64,000 nucleotides of DNA. It comes from Permianibacter fluminis. Lineage in GTDB: Bacteria > Pseudomonadota > Gammaproteobacteria > Enterobacterales > Permianibacteraceae. This document shows positions 16,827 through 25,810 of the stretch, piece after piece; position 1 is the stretch's first letter; each line of letters starts with the position of its first letter. The stretch covers positions 1,116,001 through 1,180,000 of the forward strand of contig NZ_JABMEG010000001.1 of assembly GCF_013179735.1 (NCBI RefSeq), in the 5' to 3' direction. The translations under genes and the position numbers were made by a program. The notes under the pieces were generated by a model. That model was not told where the DNA came from. It searched no databases and worked only from the letters and a program-made list of their open reading frames with translations.

Positions 16827-18494
16827 TCAGGCGGCAACCGGCGTCACGATTTGCGCCCGGTGCAACCAGTCACCAAAGCGTTCGGTCGCGCTGCGTTCTT
16901 TGGCAAAGCGGGCAATCAGCGGCTCCAGCGTTGCCAGAATGGTCGGCTCGTCGATATTTTCCTGATGCAACTGATTGAAGCGGGTGCCAGCCGCGTCACC
17001 GCCGAGATACAGGTTGTAGCGACCGGGCGCCTTGCCAATCAAACCGACTTCGGCCAGCCATGGCCGCGCGCAGCCGTTCGGGCAGCCGGTGATGCGCAAA
17101 TTCAGCGGAAAACTGAGCAGGCCGTGTCGCTGCAACAATTGCTCGACCTTGCCGACAAACTCTGGCAAATAGCGCTCGGCTTCCGCCATCGCCAGCGAGC
17201 AGGTCGGCAGTGACACGCATGCCAGTGCATCGCGTCGCAGCGGCGTCACGTGGGCGTATTGGCCGAGCCCGTATTCGGCGACCAGCGCATCAATGCGGGC
17301 GCGTTGCCGGGCCGGCACATTGGCAATCACCAGATTCTGGTTTGGCGTCAGCCGGAAATCGCCACCGTGGATTTTGGCGATTTCGCGCAGGCCGCTGAGC
17401 AGACGTTTGTCACCGCGATCCGCCACCCGGCCGCCATCGATATGCAAGGTCAGATGGGCGCGGCCGTCGCTGCCGTCGACCCAGCCAAAGCGATCACCGT
17501 TATGGTCAAATTTGAATGCGCGCGCCGGCGCCAGCGGAAAGCCGGTACGGGCTTCCAGTTCGCGTTTGAACCAGTCGATGCCGTGCTTGGCGATGGTGTA
17601 CTTCAAACGTGCGTGCTTGCGCACGCTGCGTTCGCCGTGATCGCGTTGGGTGGTGAGAATGTGTTCCGATACCGACAGCAATTGTTCCGGCGTGACAAAG
17701 CCAATGACGTCAGCCAGCCGTGGATAGGTGGTCTTGTCGCCGTGGGTAGAGCCGAGGCCACCACCGACGCTGACGTTGAAGCCGACCAATTTGCCGTGTT
17801 CGAAAATCGCGATGAAACCCATGTCGTGGGCGAACACATCGACATCGTTGACCGGCGGCACAACGAATGCGGTCTTGAATTTGCGTGGCAGATAAGTTGG
17901 CCCATAAATAGGTTCTTCTTCCGGCTCGCCACCTTCGACCAATTCGCCGTCCAGCCAGATCTCGTGATAGGCCTTGGTTTTCGGCAGCAAGTGCGTGGCA
18001 ACCGCCTGAACATGAGGGTAGACCTGCTGCCAGGCATCGGTTTGTTCCGGATTGGCCGACAGGATCACGTTGCGGTTGATGTCGCCGCACGCCGCAATAG
18101 TATCGAGCGCGACACTGCTGATGCCTTGTATGGTCGCTTTCAGATTGCGTTTCAGCACGCCGTGCAGCTGAAACGCCTGCCGGGTGGTCAGCTTCAGCGT
18201 TTCATTGCCGACCGTGCGTGCCAGCTCATCCAGTTTCAGCCACTGCGCCGGTGTCGCGACACCGGCCGGCATCCGCACCCGCAGCATGAAGCTGTACAGC
18301 GGCTCAAGCTTTTGCTCGGCGCGTTCGGCCCGCAGATCGCGATCGTCCTGCTGATAGCTGCCGTGGAATTTGATGATCGTGGTGTCATCGGCTCGGATGG
18401 CGCCGGTGTGATCATCGGCGACGCTTTCTTTCAGCGTGCCACGCAGAAACTGACTGCGTGCCTTGATGCCTTCGACTTCGCTGGGGTTACTCAT
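16827..18494 (-). CDS. cysI: Sulfite reductase (NADPH) hemoprotein beta subunit
   Basis: Starting at ATG 18494 gives 555 residues, close to E. coli CysI. It reduces sulfite to sulfide using siroheme and a 4Fe-4S cluster. The cluster cysteines are seen as CVSLPTC (426, 432) and GCPNGC (471, 475). Other family blocks are [10 protein letters not shown] and CGDINRNV. It works with the CysJ flavoprotein encoded upstream, but 163 bp containing a palindromic repeat lies between them, so the two could be unequally expressed. No siroheme synthase gene is in the window. Confidence 0.96.
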   Translation of the reverse strand: MSNPSEVEGIKARSQFLRGTLKESVADDHTGAIRADDTTIIKFHGSYQQDDRDLRAERAEQKLEPLYSFMLRVRMPAGVATPAQWLKLDELARTVGNETLKLTTRQAFQLHGVLKRNLKATIQGISSVALDTIAACGDINRNVILSANPEQTDAWQQVYPHVQAVATHLLPKTKAYHEIWLDGELVEGGEPEEEPIYGPTYLPRKFKTAFVVPPVNDVDVFAHDMGFIAIFEHGKLVGFNVSVGGGLGSTHGDKTTYPRLADVIGFVTPEQLLSVSEHILTTQRDHGERSVRKHARLKYTIAKHGIDWFKRELEARTGFPLAPARAFKFDHNGDRFGWVDGSDGRAHLTLHIDGGRVADRGDKRLLSGLREIAKIHGGDFRLTPNQNLVIANVPARQRARIDALVAEYGLGQYAHVTPLRRDALACVSLPTCSLAMAEAERYLPEFVGKVEQLLQRHGLLSFPLNLRITGCPNGCARPWLAEVGLIGKAPGRYNLYLGGDAAGTRFNQLHQENIDEPTILATLEPLIARFAKERSATERFGDWLHRAQIVTPVAA

Positions 18495-18523
18495 ATCTTC
18501 ACGCTCATAAAATTTTGTGTTTT

Positions 18524-18636
18524 GTAGGGTGGGTCTCGACCCACCGTGGTGCAATTTTTGAAGCCTGTCTCTTGCGCCGATAGGGCCGGCGCCATGTGTC
18601 GGGTTACGCGGCGTTGCCGCTAACCCAACCTACACG
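18524..18636. repeat. Palindromic repeat between cysJ and cysI (family B type)
   Basis: It begins GTAGGGTGGGTC and ends …CCTAC. Internal stem-loops are GTGGGTC/GACCCAC (18529–18544) and GGGTTA…TAACCC (~18601–18626). It occupies most of the cysJ–cysI gap. Confidence 0.75.
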
Positions 18637-18657
18637 CATAGCTGACAGCGGCTTTGT

Positions 18658-20478
18658 TCAATACACATCACGGCGGTAGCGACCTTCTTCCCGCAGCCGG
18701 TCGAGATACTCGTCGGCGTAAGCGGCGTCTTGGTCACTCTGCTCGGCGATGATCTCGCGCAGTGCCGCGTGCACATCCGGCGCCATCTGCTTGGCGTCGC
18801 CGCAGAGGTAAATCGCCGCGCCGCGCTGTAGCCAGTCATAGACCTCTTTTGCTTGTTCACGCAGCCGGTGCTGGACATAGATGCGCTCAGCCTGATCGCG
18901 GGAAAAGGCCAACGACAATTTGCTCAGCGCGCCGGATTTCAGCGCGGCCTGCCATTCGGTCTGGTACAGGAACTGCGAGGTGCAATGCTGGTTGCCGAAG
19001 AACAACCAGGTCTTGCCTACTGTCACGCCAGCACCCGCGCGCTCGGCGCGTTCCTGAACAAAGGCACGGAACGGTGCGATGCCGGTGCCGGGGCCGATCA
19101 GGATCAGGTCGCGGCTGTCGTCATCCGGCAGATGGAACGATGGATTGTGTTCGATGAATACCTCAACGGTGTCGCTGTCGTTGACATCGGCCAGATAGCG
19201 CGAGGCAGCACCAACGCGGCGACCGGCTTCGCTTTGCTCGTCAATAACGCCGACCGTCAGATGCACTTCGTCGTCAACCAGTTTTTGCGACGAGGCAATC
19301 GAGTACAGCCGTGGCGTCAGCGGCCGCAGCGTGGTGACCACTTGCTCGGCACTCAGCTTTGCCGGGAATTGCAGCAGCAGATCAATGAACTGATGCGCGG
19401 TCAGAAAAGCTTGCAGCGCTGCGGTTTGCGCCGGCTGTAGCAATGCAGCCAGCTTGCTGTCTTGCGCCAGTTGTTGATAACGGTCCAGCACCGGCTTGGA
19501 CAATTGCGTCAGTTCGCGCTTTTCCCGCAACCAGCGGCGCAGGCTCAATGTTTCGTCGCCGACCGTGACCGTTTGCTCGCCATCGAGTTGCAGCGCGGTC
19601 AGGACTTCGCTGACGACAACATCGGGATTGCGCGGCCAGACGCCGAGTGTGTCGCCCGGTTCGTAAGCAAAGCCGGAACCGGCCAACGACAATTCGATAT
19701 GACGAACATCCTTGCTGCTGTCGCGGGCGGTGATTTTCTGCACTGCCAGCACCGGCGCCGAAAACGGTTTGTCGCGGTTGTAGGCGCTGACCGCGTGCGG
19801 CCGCAGCGGCAGCACTTGCGCGCTGATCTGGGCGCTGGTTTGCGTGCTAGCCGGCTGCAGTTTCTTGGCCTGTTCGACGATCTGCGCGCGCCAGCTTTTC
19901 GCCTCGGCTTCGTATTCGACATCGGCCTCGACGCGCGGCTGCCATTCGCTGGCGCCGAGTTTGTCGAGCAAGCCGGCGAAATTTTTGCCGGCGGCGCAAA
20001 ACTGGTTGTAGCTGCGATCACCGAGACTGAACACCGCGTATTTCAGCTGCGGCAATTTGGGTGCGCGGTTGCTGCCGAGGAATTTGAACAGCGCGATGCT
20101 GTCTTCCGGTGGCTCGCCCTCGCCTTGAGTGCTGATGGCGACAAGCAGCAGCTTTTCCTGGGCCAGTTCGCGGGTCGGGTAGTCGCTGGCGCGCAGCACG
20201 CGTGCAGCGATGCCTTGTGCCTGCAGATCGCTGTGCAGCTGTTCAGCGAGGCGCTTGGCGTTGCCGGTTTGCGAGCCGTACAACACGGTGGCGGTCAGCG
20301 CCGGCTTGCTGTCTGCGGCCGGTACCGTCGTGATGGCAGCGGCACCGCGCTGGGCCAGACCATAGGCATAGCCCGACAGCCACAACAGCTGCTCGGTCGG
20401 CAGGCCGTCGAGCGCGCGCGCCAGCGGGTGTTGGCGGAAGTCACCGAGCGGAGTCGGCAGCGGAGAAGAGGCAGTCAT
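18658..20478 (-). CDS. cysJ: Sulfite reductase (NADPH) flavoprotein alpha subunit
   Basis: Starting at ATG 20478 gives 606 residues, as in E. coli CysJ. The N-terminal flavodoxin (FMN) domain carries TVLYGSQTGNAKRLAEQL and STQGEGEPPEDS. A CysJ/P450-reductase FAD module follows (RLYSIASS), then an NADPH-binding part (LIGPGTGIAPFRAF, ending EEGRYRRDVY). It passes electrons from NADPH to CysI. A large inverted repeat ends directly at the start codon (20479–20522), leaving no free Shine–Dalgarno; see findings. Confidence 0.95.
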   Translation of the reverse strand: MTASSPLPTPLGDFRQHPLARALDGLPTEQLLWLSGYAYGLAQRGAAAITTVPAADSKPALTATVLYGSQTGNAKRLAEQLHSDLQAQGIAARVLRASDYPTRELAQEKLLLVAISTQGEGEPPEDSIALFKFLGSNRAPKLPQLKYAVFSLGDRSYNQFCAAGKNFAGLLDKLGASEWQPRVEADVEYEAEAKSWRAQIVEQAKKLQPASTQTSAQISAQVLPLRPHAVSAYNRDKPFSAPVLAVQKITARDSSKDVRHIELSLAGSGFAYEPGDTLGVWPRNPDVVVSEVLTALQLDGEQTVTVGDETLSLRRWLREKRELTQLSKPVLDRYQQLAQDSKLAALLQPAQTAALQAFLTAHQFIDLLLQFPAKLSAEQVVTTLRPLTPRLYSIASSQKLVDDEVHLTVGVIDEQSEAGRRVGAASRYLADVNDSDTVEVFIEHNPSFHLPDDDSRDLILIGPGTGIAPFRAFVQERAERAGAGVTVGKTWLFFGNQHCTSQFLYQTEWQAALKSGALSKLSLAFSRDQAERIYVQHRLREQAKEVYDWLQRGAAIYLCGDAKQMAPDVHAALREIIAEQSDQDAAYADEYLDRLREEGRYRRDVY

Positions 20479-20522
20479 GGTTCGGGTCCCACATTTGGAT
20501 GGCCAAATGCTGGGCCCGAACC
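20479..20522 (-). promoter_or_regulatory. Long stem-loop directly upstream of the cysJ start codon
   Basis: Arms GGTTCGGGTCCCA and TGGGCCCGAACC (one-base difference) enclose a second perfect arm pair CATTTGG/CCAAATG around a 4-base loop. The stem covers the ribosome-binding region and touches the ATG. It could control translation, or be a dispersed repeat that happens to lie here. Confidence 0.6.
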
Positions 20523-20618
20523 GGGCTGGGCGGAAAGGACGACCGGTTACACGCTTACAACCGGGTGGCATTAGGGCTGCGTTGGCCTCGTCACCGTGCT
20601 GGCGGATGTGTGATTGGG

Positions 20619-21002
20619 TTAGCCCGCGCGCCGAGGTTGCAACAGGGCCAGCGTTAGCAGCCCGGCGATCAGCAGCAGGCTGTATTCCATGCCGTTGAAG
20701 CCGCCGCCGACGACAAACCAGCCGTGCTGCCAATGCACCAGCCAGATACCGGTGCCGTACTGGATTGCGGACGTCACCGCGATCGGCGCCACCCAGCGCC
20801 GAGCCAGCAATAGCAGCGGGCCGACCAGCTCATAAACCGTGATCGCCCAGGCCAGCGCCGGCCCGAACGGGAAGCTTTGGGCTTCGAGAAAACTGCCAAA
20901 GTCAGCGACCCCGTGGTCGTAAATGCGGTGTGCGCCATGGATGAAAATCAGCAGCGCGAGACAGCATCGCAGCAAATGCTCGGCCAGTTGTTCGGACTTC
21001 AT
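20619..21002 (-). CDS. DoxX-family inner membrane protein
   Basis: The start is ATG 21002, chosen from the strong AAGGAG 7 bases before; it gives 127 residues. Four membrane helices and the FIHGAHRIYDHG motif after helix 1 fit the DoxX/DoxD family. Members include the small subunit of archaeal thiosulfate:quinone oxidoreductase and proteins linked to thiol/redox balance. The position upstream of cysJ in the same direction is consistent with a sulfur-related role, but the family is broad and this is inference. Confidence 0.75.
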   Translation of the reverse strand: MKSEQLAEHLLRCCLALLIFIHGAHRIYDHGVADFGSFLEAQSFPFGPALAWAITVYELVGPLLLLARRWVAPIAVTSAIQYGTGIWLVHWQHGWFVVGGGFNGMEYSLLLIAGLLTLALLQPRRAG

Positions 21003-21188
21003 GCGACTCTCCTTGGGCGCCATCGCAGCCACGATGCTGCCGGGCGCGGTCGTGACCGGCAAGCGCAGTATTCACGGCCGCCATCCCGTTCCGAACGGCT
21101 GGTTATATCCGCATTCGGCCGGGTCATTTCCGGTCCCACGGTCTGGCTCCGATACTGCCGGCTCGATATCGCCGCTGAGCATGACCCC

Positions 21189-21926
21189 GTGGAGTTGGCG
21201 CCGGAGTTCACCACTTTTGTCTTGATAGGCCTGTTGGCGCAGCTGATCAAAGGCGCGCTCGGCATGGCCTATGGCGTCACCTCGTCGGGTTTGCTGCTCG
21301 GTTTCGGTCACACGCCGGCAATTGCCAGTGTCGCGACCCATATTGCCGAGGTGTTCACCAGTGGCGCGTCCTGGGCCAGCCATGTCTATCACGGCAATGT
21401 CAAAAAGCGTTTGCTGTGGCGGCTGGTGCTGCCGGGCGTGGTGGGTGCGCTGCTTGGCGCGAGTGTGCTCAGCTATTTTTCCAGTGCCACGTTGAAGCCG
21501 TGGGTCAGCGCGTATCTCTTGCTGATGGGGGTGTGGATATTGGCGCGGGTCTGGCGCAAACAGGCGCCACGGCCGCGCGTGCGCGGCGCCATCTCATTGG
21601 GGCTCGGTGCCGGTTTTCTCGATGCGTTGGGTGGCGGCGGCTGGGGTTCGTTGACCACCACACAGCTGATCGCGCAGGGCGTGCCGGAGCGCTATGCAAT
21701 TGGCACCGTGCAAGCGGCGGAATTCTTTGTCGCGGTCGCGGCGGCTGTGGTTTTCATTGCCGTGCTCGGCATCGGCCATTGGCAGATTCCGCTCGGGCTG
21801 CTAGTTGGAAGTATGATTGCCGCACCGTTCGCAACTTACGTGCTGAACGTCCTGCCAGTGCCAGCATTGACTGCCTCGGTCGGCAGCCTGACTGTGCTGC
21901 TCAGTGTCTGGAATTTTCTGCGCTAG
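21189..21926 (+). CDS. TauE/SafE-family permease (candidate sulfite exporter)
   Basis: The hydrophobic protein begins near GTG 21189 (245 residues); an upstream extension of the frame is not protein-like. The family repeats are visible: LIKGALGMAYGVTSSGLLLGFG in the first half and LGLGAGFLDALGGGGWGSL in the second, each in a four-helix bundle. TauE/SafE proteins export sulfite or sulfonates, or move other small anions. The divergent cys genes favour sulfite or sulfoacetate as cargo. The start codon is uncertain because the Shine–Dalgarno is weak. Confidence 0.82.
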   Translation: MELAPEFTTFVLIGLLAQLIKGALGMAYGVTSSGLLLGFGHTPAIASVATHIAEVFTSGASWASHVYHGNVKKRLLWRLVLPGVVGALLGASVLSYFSSATLKPWVSAYLLLMGVWILARVWRKQAPRPRVRGAISLGLGAGFLDALGGGGWGSLTTTQLIAQGVPERYAIGTVQAAEFFVAVAAAVVFIAVLGIGHWQIPLGLLVGSMIAAPFATYVLNVLPVPALTASVGSLTVLLSVWNFLR

Positions 21927-22069
21927 ATTGGTGGCGATGGCCGCTGCGATCGCCTCAGTGGAATTCGATTGCTAATTGGCTGGAATCCAGAAAGAATCAA
22001 CGCATCTATTCATTGGCAGATGTCAGTTTCAAACTGACAGGGCCAGCAATCACTAGTTAGGTCAGCAAG

Positions 22070-22474
22070 GTGCATGAGGTTCCCCTTTTTCTTCTGATTA
22101 AATACCTGTCTTATGTTGGCGTCTTTGTTGTTTGGTTCAAACTGCTCCGTGTTGAAATCCAAAATACAGTAAATTTCAGCATCAAATGGGCTGGCTATAA
22201 AATGCTGCTTGGCTTGGTGTTTGGGGTGTGCATTGCCGCCGCGTATGCCTTTGCTCAAGCAAAAGGTCTTGGTGATTGGTGGTCTTATGTCATTGCGTTT
22301 GGCATTGGCAGAGTTTTGGAATGGCTAGTAGTCTTTAAGCTGGTTTCTCAAAATAGCGTTGTAAAGAATTATCGCAGCTTGATGGTGTGCGTCGCGATTG
22401 GAGTGATGGCATCACTTCTCACTGACCTGCTTTGGAATGTTTGGGGCTTTGAAGTCCCGAAGTTTGTTTGTTAG
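22070..22474 (+). CDS. Hypothetical AT-rich inner membrane protein
   Basis: The 134-residue protein has about four hydrophobic helices (4–22, 44–65, 71–92, 105–124). It is clearly AT-richer than its neighbours and has no recognised motif. A CACTAGTTAGGTC string precedes it. It is probably an acquired orphan. It could be a member of the small integral 'YkvI/DUF' type proteins, but nothing allows a name. Confidence 0.5.
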   Translation: MHEVPLFLLIKYLSYVGVFVVWFKLLRVEIQNTVNFSIKWAGYKMLLGLVFGVCIAAAYAFAQAKGLGDWWSYVIAFGIGRVLEWLVVFKLVSQNSVVKNYRSLMVCVAIGVMASLLTDLLWNVWGFEVPKFVC

Positions 22475-22598
22475 TCAGTGCTCTGATTAGGCGGCTGTGT
22501 TGGGCCAGTAGCTCCAGGTTATTTCGCTCTGCCATGCCCGACAGCATTGAGCATCAATGCTGGCCTAATACCATGATCTGGCACATGAACGTCGATGT

Positions 22599-23390
22599 TT
22601 AATCCTGCAGCGGATTGATCTGGCAATTCTGCTGCAGTGTGTTCGCCAAATCCGGATTCATCAAAGCCCCCAGCATCAGCAAACCTTTTGCCAGCACCAG
22701 CGCATTGTGGCCATTGCCACGGACAAACGAAAACCGCCAGTACACCGCGCCCGGCGTTTTCTGCCAGGCCCAGCGAGCCCAGTGCAGCACATCATCGGCT
22801 TCCCAATAGATGACCCGGCGATTGCGGGCAATGGTTTCCGGTTGCCGCACCAGCGGTGACGGATTGAACGCATACGCACTGACACCGGCAAAACGCATCG
22901 ACACATGCAGTGCTAGACCGCCGCCGAGCGAATGGCCGGTGGCGATCAGTGCGGTGCCGGGATAACGCTGCTGCACGCTGCGAACAATCTGCGCCGCCTG
23001 TTCGTATTGTTCACCGATGATGTTGCCGGTCCACCAATCGCGTTCGCTGTCGGTGCCGCGAAACGCGATCACCACCTTCACAATCACGCCATCGCGATGC
23101 TGTTCAAACAGGCTGTATTGCAGATCGCCTTCGGCGGTGCGGCTGGCCAGCTGCCAATCCCCCGGCAGGGCAAATTGCGGTTGTTCCCGATCGTCATAGG
23201 CGTTGTTGGCCAGCAGCGCGTAAATGGCGCCCTCAACCGCCGCCAGCCGATGCGGCTCGCCATAGGCTGCTTGCAGATAACCGGGATCGCAACCACGAAT
23301 GGACGCACGGGCCGGCAACGAGACTACCCCCAGCGCGAGCAACAAAGCAGGAACCCAACCGAGCGCGGCGACAACAAAACGCCAAATCAT
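22599..23390 (-). CDS. Exported class 3 (alpha/beta hydrolase) lipase
   Basis: Starting at ATG 23390 (263 residues, GGTGAAG upstream) gives a signal peptide ending around ALGVVSLPARA. The fold is that of fungal-type lipase_3: VVIAFRGTDSERDWW (oxyanion strand) and TGHSLGGGLALH, the GXSXG nucleophile elbow. The catalytic Asp is probably in SAYAFNPSPLV…YWEADDVLHWAR, and the His is in GNGHNALVL. It probably hydrolyses acyl glycerols or phospholipids in the periplasm or outside. Two Cys near the ends (RGC, QQNC) may pair. Confidence 0.83.
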   Translation of the reverse strand: MIWRFVVAALGWVPALLLALGVVSLPARASIRGCDPGYLQAAYGEPHRLAAVEGAIYALLANNAYDDREQPQFALPGDWQLASRTAEGDLQYSLFEQHRDGVIVKVVIAFRGTDSERDWWTGNIIGEQYEQAAQIVRSVQQRYPGTALIATGHSLGGGLALHVSMRFAGVSAYAFNPSPLVRQPETIARNRRVIYWEADDVLHWARWAWQKTPGAVYWRFSFVRGNGHNALVLAKGLLMLGALMNPDLANTLQQNCQINPLQD

Positions 23391-23438
23391 GACTTCACCA
23401 AAAACCAACGAGAGCGAGCGACAGAACCGTGACTGGCC

Positions 23439-23470
23439 AAAACCGGATCCTGTCAAAACCGGGCCCTGTC
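23439..23470. repeat. 16-bp tandem repeat in the divergent lipase/small-protein promoter region
   Basis: AAAACCGGATCCTGTC and AAAACCGGGCCCTGTC follow each other directly, and a third degenerate unit starts at 23471. The 291-bp intergenic space contains no gene. Confidence 0.65.
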
Positions 23471-23681
23471 GAAAACGAGCTCGGCCAGAAGCAAGACCAG
23501 ACAGACCCGCGGCGGTCGGGCCAGTTCCCGCGGGGCGCGCATTCTGGCGAAAAAACAACCAATTCACAAGCGCGATCAGCGACTAGGCCGGCTTATTTCT
23601 CCCGCCCGGTCAACCACCCGGCCCGGTCGGCGTTATAGGAAGCAACGGCCACTTCCGGCCTTGTTGAAAAGGACTGCCAAA

Positions 23682-23996
23682 ATGACGATTCGCCGCCTGT
23701 CGCTGCTGGCCACACTGCTGGCCGCCACGTTCTCGTTCGCCGCTGCTGCCGAAGACCGCGTTGACCAACGCCAGCAGAACCAGCGTGCCCGTATCGTCGA
23801 TGGCGTAGCCAGCGGCGAACTGACCAAGCCGGAAGCGCGGCGCATGATCCACGGCCAGCAACACGTCAAACGGATGGAGCGTCGGGCCGAGGCGGATGGC
23901 GTGGTCACGGCCAAAGAGTCGGCCCGTCTGGAAGTTGCCCAGGATGTGCAGAGCGAGCGCATCAAGACGCAAAAACACGATGCCCAGGATCGCTGA
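23682..23996 (+). CDS. Small periplasmic conserved hypothetical protein
   Basis: The start is ATG 23682 (104 residues) with AAAAGGA upstream. The signal peptide LLATLLAATFSFAAAA is followed by a highly charged helical mature part. The pattern RQQNQRARIVDGVASGELTKPEARRM…ADGVVTAKESARLEVAQD…IKTQKHDAQ recurs in short proteobacterial secreted proteins. The DGVVTAKE segment looks like half an EF-hand, so calcium binding is possible but unproven. Function unknown. Confidence 0.72.
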   Translation: MTIRRLSLLATLLAATFSFAAAAEDRVDQRQQNQRARIVDGVASGELTKPEARRMIHGQQHVKRMERRAEADGVVTAKESARLEVAQDVQSERIKTQKHDAQDR

Positions 23997-24336
23997 AACG
24001 GCGTTAGCATCGCTGCGTTCGCTATCGTCCGGTGCGAGCCGGGCGATAGCGACCAGAGTACGCACAAGGATGTGCGGCTTTTGGCGAGTTGCGCTGTGCC
24101 AAGCCGGCTTGAAGTCAAAGCTGCTTCAGCTCCAGCGACGCCGTGAATAGGTCTTGAAATCAAAATCAAGCGGTCAACCCGGCGAAAGCCGGGGCCCAAT
24201 TGCTTGATAAAAATGGATTCGTTTTACGCCGTTCATTTGCCGTCTGCGGTGACTCAATGCCACAGGCAGACTATTGATTCACGCCCATCTTCATCACTTC
24301 ACCGAATTCACTCTCAACGTGCTCACTTTCACTGAA
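23997..24336. other. Intergenic region with hairpin and dispersed repeat
   Basis: This stretch has no gene. CGCTATCG/CGATAGCG (24020–24051) encloses a second short CCGG/CCGG stem and could end transcription of the small periplasmic gene, though no T-run follows. A family C repeat (CCCGGCGAAAGCCGGGG) lies at 24168–24203. Confidence 0.55.
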
Positions 24337-24813
24337 CTACCAAAGCTCCGCCTCGGCCGCTTGCTCCGCCGCTGCTTCGCTCAATTCACCGGCCATCAGC
24401 AGCGTCGCCATTGCCGGCGCATAGCGTTTGTCGGTGACCAGAATGTGTTCCGCCAGCCAATACCGTAAAAACAACAGCAGCTCGTGAAACGGCGGTTGTT
24501 TGCCGGCATCGATCTCGCCCTGCAATTGCTGCACCTGCGCCAGCAGCGCGCGGTGCTTTTCCCGATGCGCGTCCAAATGATCGGCGCCAGCGCGCGCCAT
24601 CAGTAACTCTTCTGCCTTGAAATGACGCTCGGCATATTTGCCGAGTCGAGGCAGCGTGTCGATCACCGCTTGGCGTTGGGCGGTGGCATCGGCTTGTTGC
24701 AGCCCGACCAGATCGTTGATCAGAACAAACAGCCTGCGATGCTGGGCATCAAGCGCGGGATGTCCGACCGAATAAAGCCGAGTCCAGCGCAGCGGTGGCA
24801 ACGGTTGCGACAT
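24337..24813 (-). CDS. Bacteriohemerythrin
   Basis: The 158-residue protein has the full diiron ligand set of hemerythrins: H25 (HPALDAQH), H64 and E68 (HFKAEE), H83/H87 (HREKH), and H123/D128 (HILVTD). A four-helix bundle is predicted. It reversibly binds O2 and probably serves as a cytoplasmic oxygen store or sensor; family members supply O2 to methane or alkane oxygenases or modulate taxis. The tail (AAAEQAAEAELW) is short. It follows the cre-linked small membrane genes on the same strand after 96 bp and may be the last gene of that transcript. Confidence 0.9.
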   Translation of the reverse strand: MSQPLPPLRWTRLYSVGHPALDAQHRRLFVLINDLVGLQQADATAQRQAVIDTLPRLGKYAERHFKAEELLMARAGADHLDAHREKHRALLAQVQQLQGEIDAGKQPPFHELLLFLRYWLAEHILVTDKRYAPAMATLLMAGELSEAAAEQAAEAELW

Positions 24814-24909
24814 GGCAAAACCCTGATAAAAAAGCGGGCTTTATTGTCGTCCGCCATCGCCATTCCGCTTTGCGATGGATCAACTGTGCACGATGCCGCG
24901 CTGGTCGCG

Positions 24910-25461
24910 TCAGGGCGGAAACCCGTTCTGCCAAATCAGCACGGTTGCGCGCCGCGGGTCATAAATGTAAACCGTCCACTGCTGCAGCTGGCCATCCCAC
25001 CAATTGGCTTCATGAATCCGGAACCACAGCGATGGCAGTCGTCCGCTTAACCGTTCGCCAGCCAGTGCCGCTGCGCAGGGCGATTGCTCCAGCGTGCGGA
25101 TGAGTTCACTGATCAGCGCCGGGTTGGCTTCCAGCCGTTGCCAAGTGTGTTGGCCGAGTGCGGTCGGCGCATCTCCGGTCGTTTGTTTGAACTGCAACAG
25201 GTGCTGGTTTGTGTCCGGTTTGCAGGCGCGTTCGCTATGGCCCTGCAATTGCCAATCGCTGGCCTTGCCAAGGTGCATGCCGTTCAGTTGCTGGTGGTAG
25301 TCCGGCACAAACGCGGTTTTGGCGTTTTCTTCCTGATCAGCGGAATGGCTGCGGAATTCAAAAAACAGCAGATACGACACAAACAGCGCGAGCGCCAGCA
25401 TCACGGCGCCGGCCATATCAAGCACGATGCGCAACCAGAACCACAATCGCTTCATGTCCAC
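24910..25461 (-). CDS. Single-pass membrane protein of unknown function (cre-linked)
   Basis: The 183-residue protein has a basic start and one long N-terminal membrane helix (~9–33), then a soluble part of ~145 residues with two Cys (RACKPD, SPCAAAL) that could form a disulfide, and a C-terminal beta-like WTVYIYDPRRATVLIWQNG. The soluble domain is therefore probably periplasmic. Its start overlaps the end of the gene upstream by 10 bp, indicating translational coupling. I recognise no family. Confidence 0.65.
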   Translation of the reverse strand: MDMKRLWFWLRIVLDMAGAVMLALALFVSYLLFFEFRSHSADQEENAKTAFVPDYHQQLNGMHLGKASDWQLQGHSERACKPDTNQHLLQFKQTTGDAPTALGQHTWQRLEANPALISELIRTLEQSPCAAALAGERLSGRLPSLWFRIHEANWWDGQLQQWTVYIYDPRRATVLIWQNGFPP

Positions 25462-25721
25462 GACTCCGGATCACGTTGCCGGCGCTGCAGCGCGCGACCA
25501 TCACGATAGCTGTGCCGGCGTGCCAGCCAATCAAAGCAGAGCCAGGCAACCGCGTTGCTCTGCATCAGCTGAAACAACAGCAGGCCGATCTCCAGCCGCT
25601 GGCTCAGCAGAAAACCGTCGAACAGCAAAACGGTCAATCCGCTGCCAATCAGCAACAACCAGCCGGCAGCATGAACCGGTTGCCAGAACCAGTCGGTGCG
25701 TTCAAACCAGATTTTTTGCAT
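25452..25721 (-). CDS. Small two-helix membrane protein (cre-linked)
   Basis: The start is ATG 25721, preceded by AAGGAAA; it gives 89 residues. Two hydrophobic helices (~15–37 and ~40–62) are followed by a basic tail (RRHSYRDGRALQRRQRDPE). It overlaps the next gene by 10 bp and lies 89 bp after creD, so it is probably part of the cre transcript. Not a known Cre component. Confidence 0.62.
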   Translation of the reverse strand: MQKIWFERTDWFWQPVHAAGWLLLIGSGLTVLLFDGFLLSQRLEIGLLLFQLMQSNAVAWLCFDWLARRHSYRDGRALQRRQRDPESWT

Positions 25722-25810
25722 GAGGGATTTCCTTGTCGCGGTGACTGGCATGGGCATGGCAAATGAATCTGTCACGCTCATGTCACGCCCATGCCGTCAC
25801 CGATTCGTAC

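Noticed and set aside
17250-18527. 425-codon open frame opposite cysI
   Set aside because: Antisense to the hemoprotein gene with all four cluster cysteines; no family features of its own.
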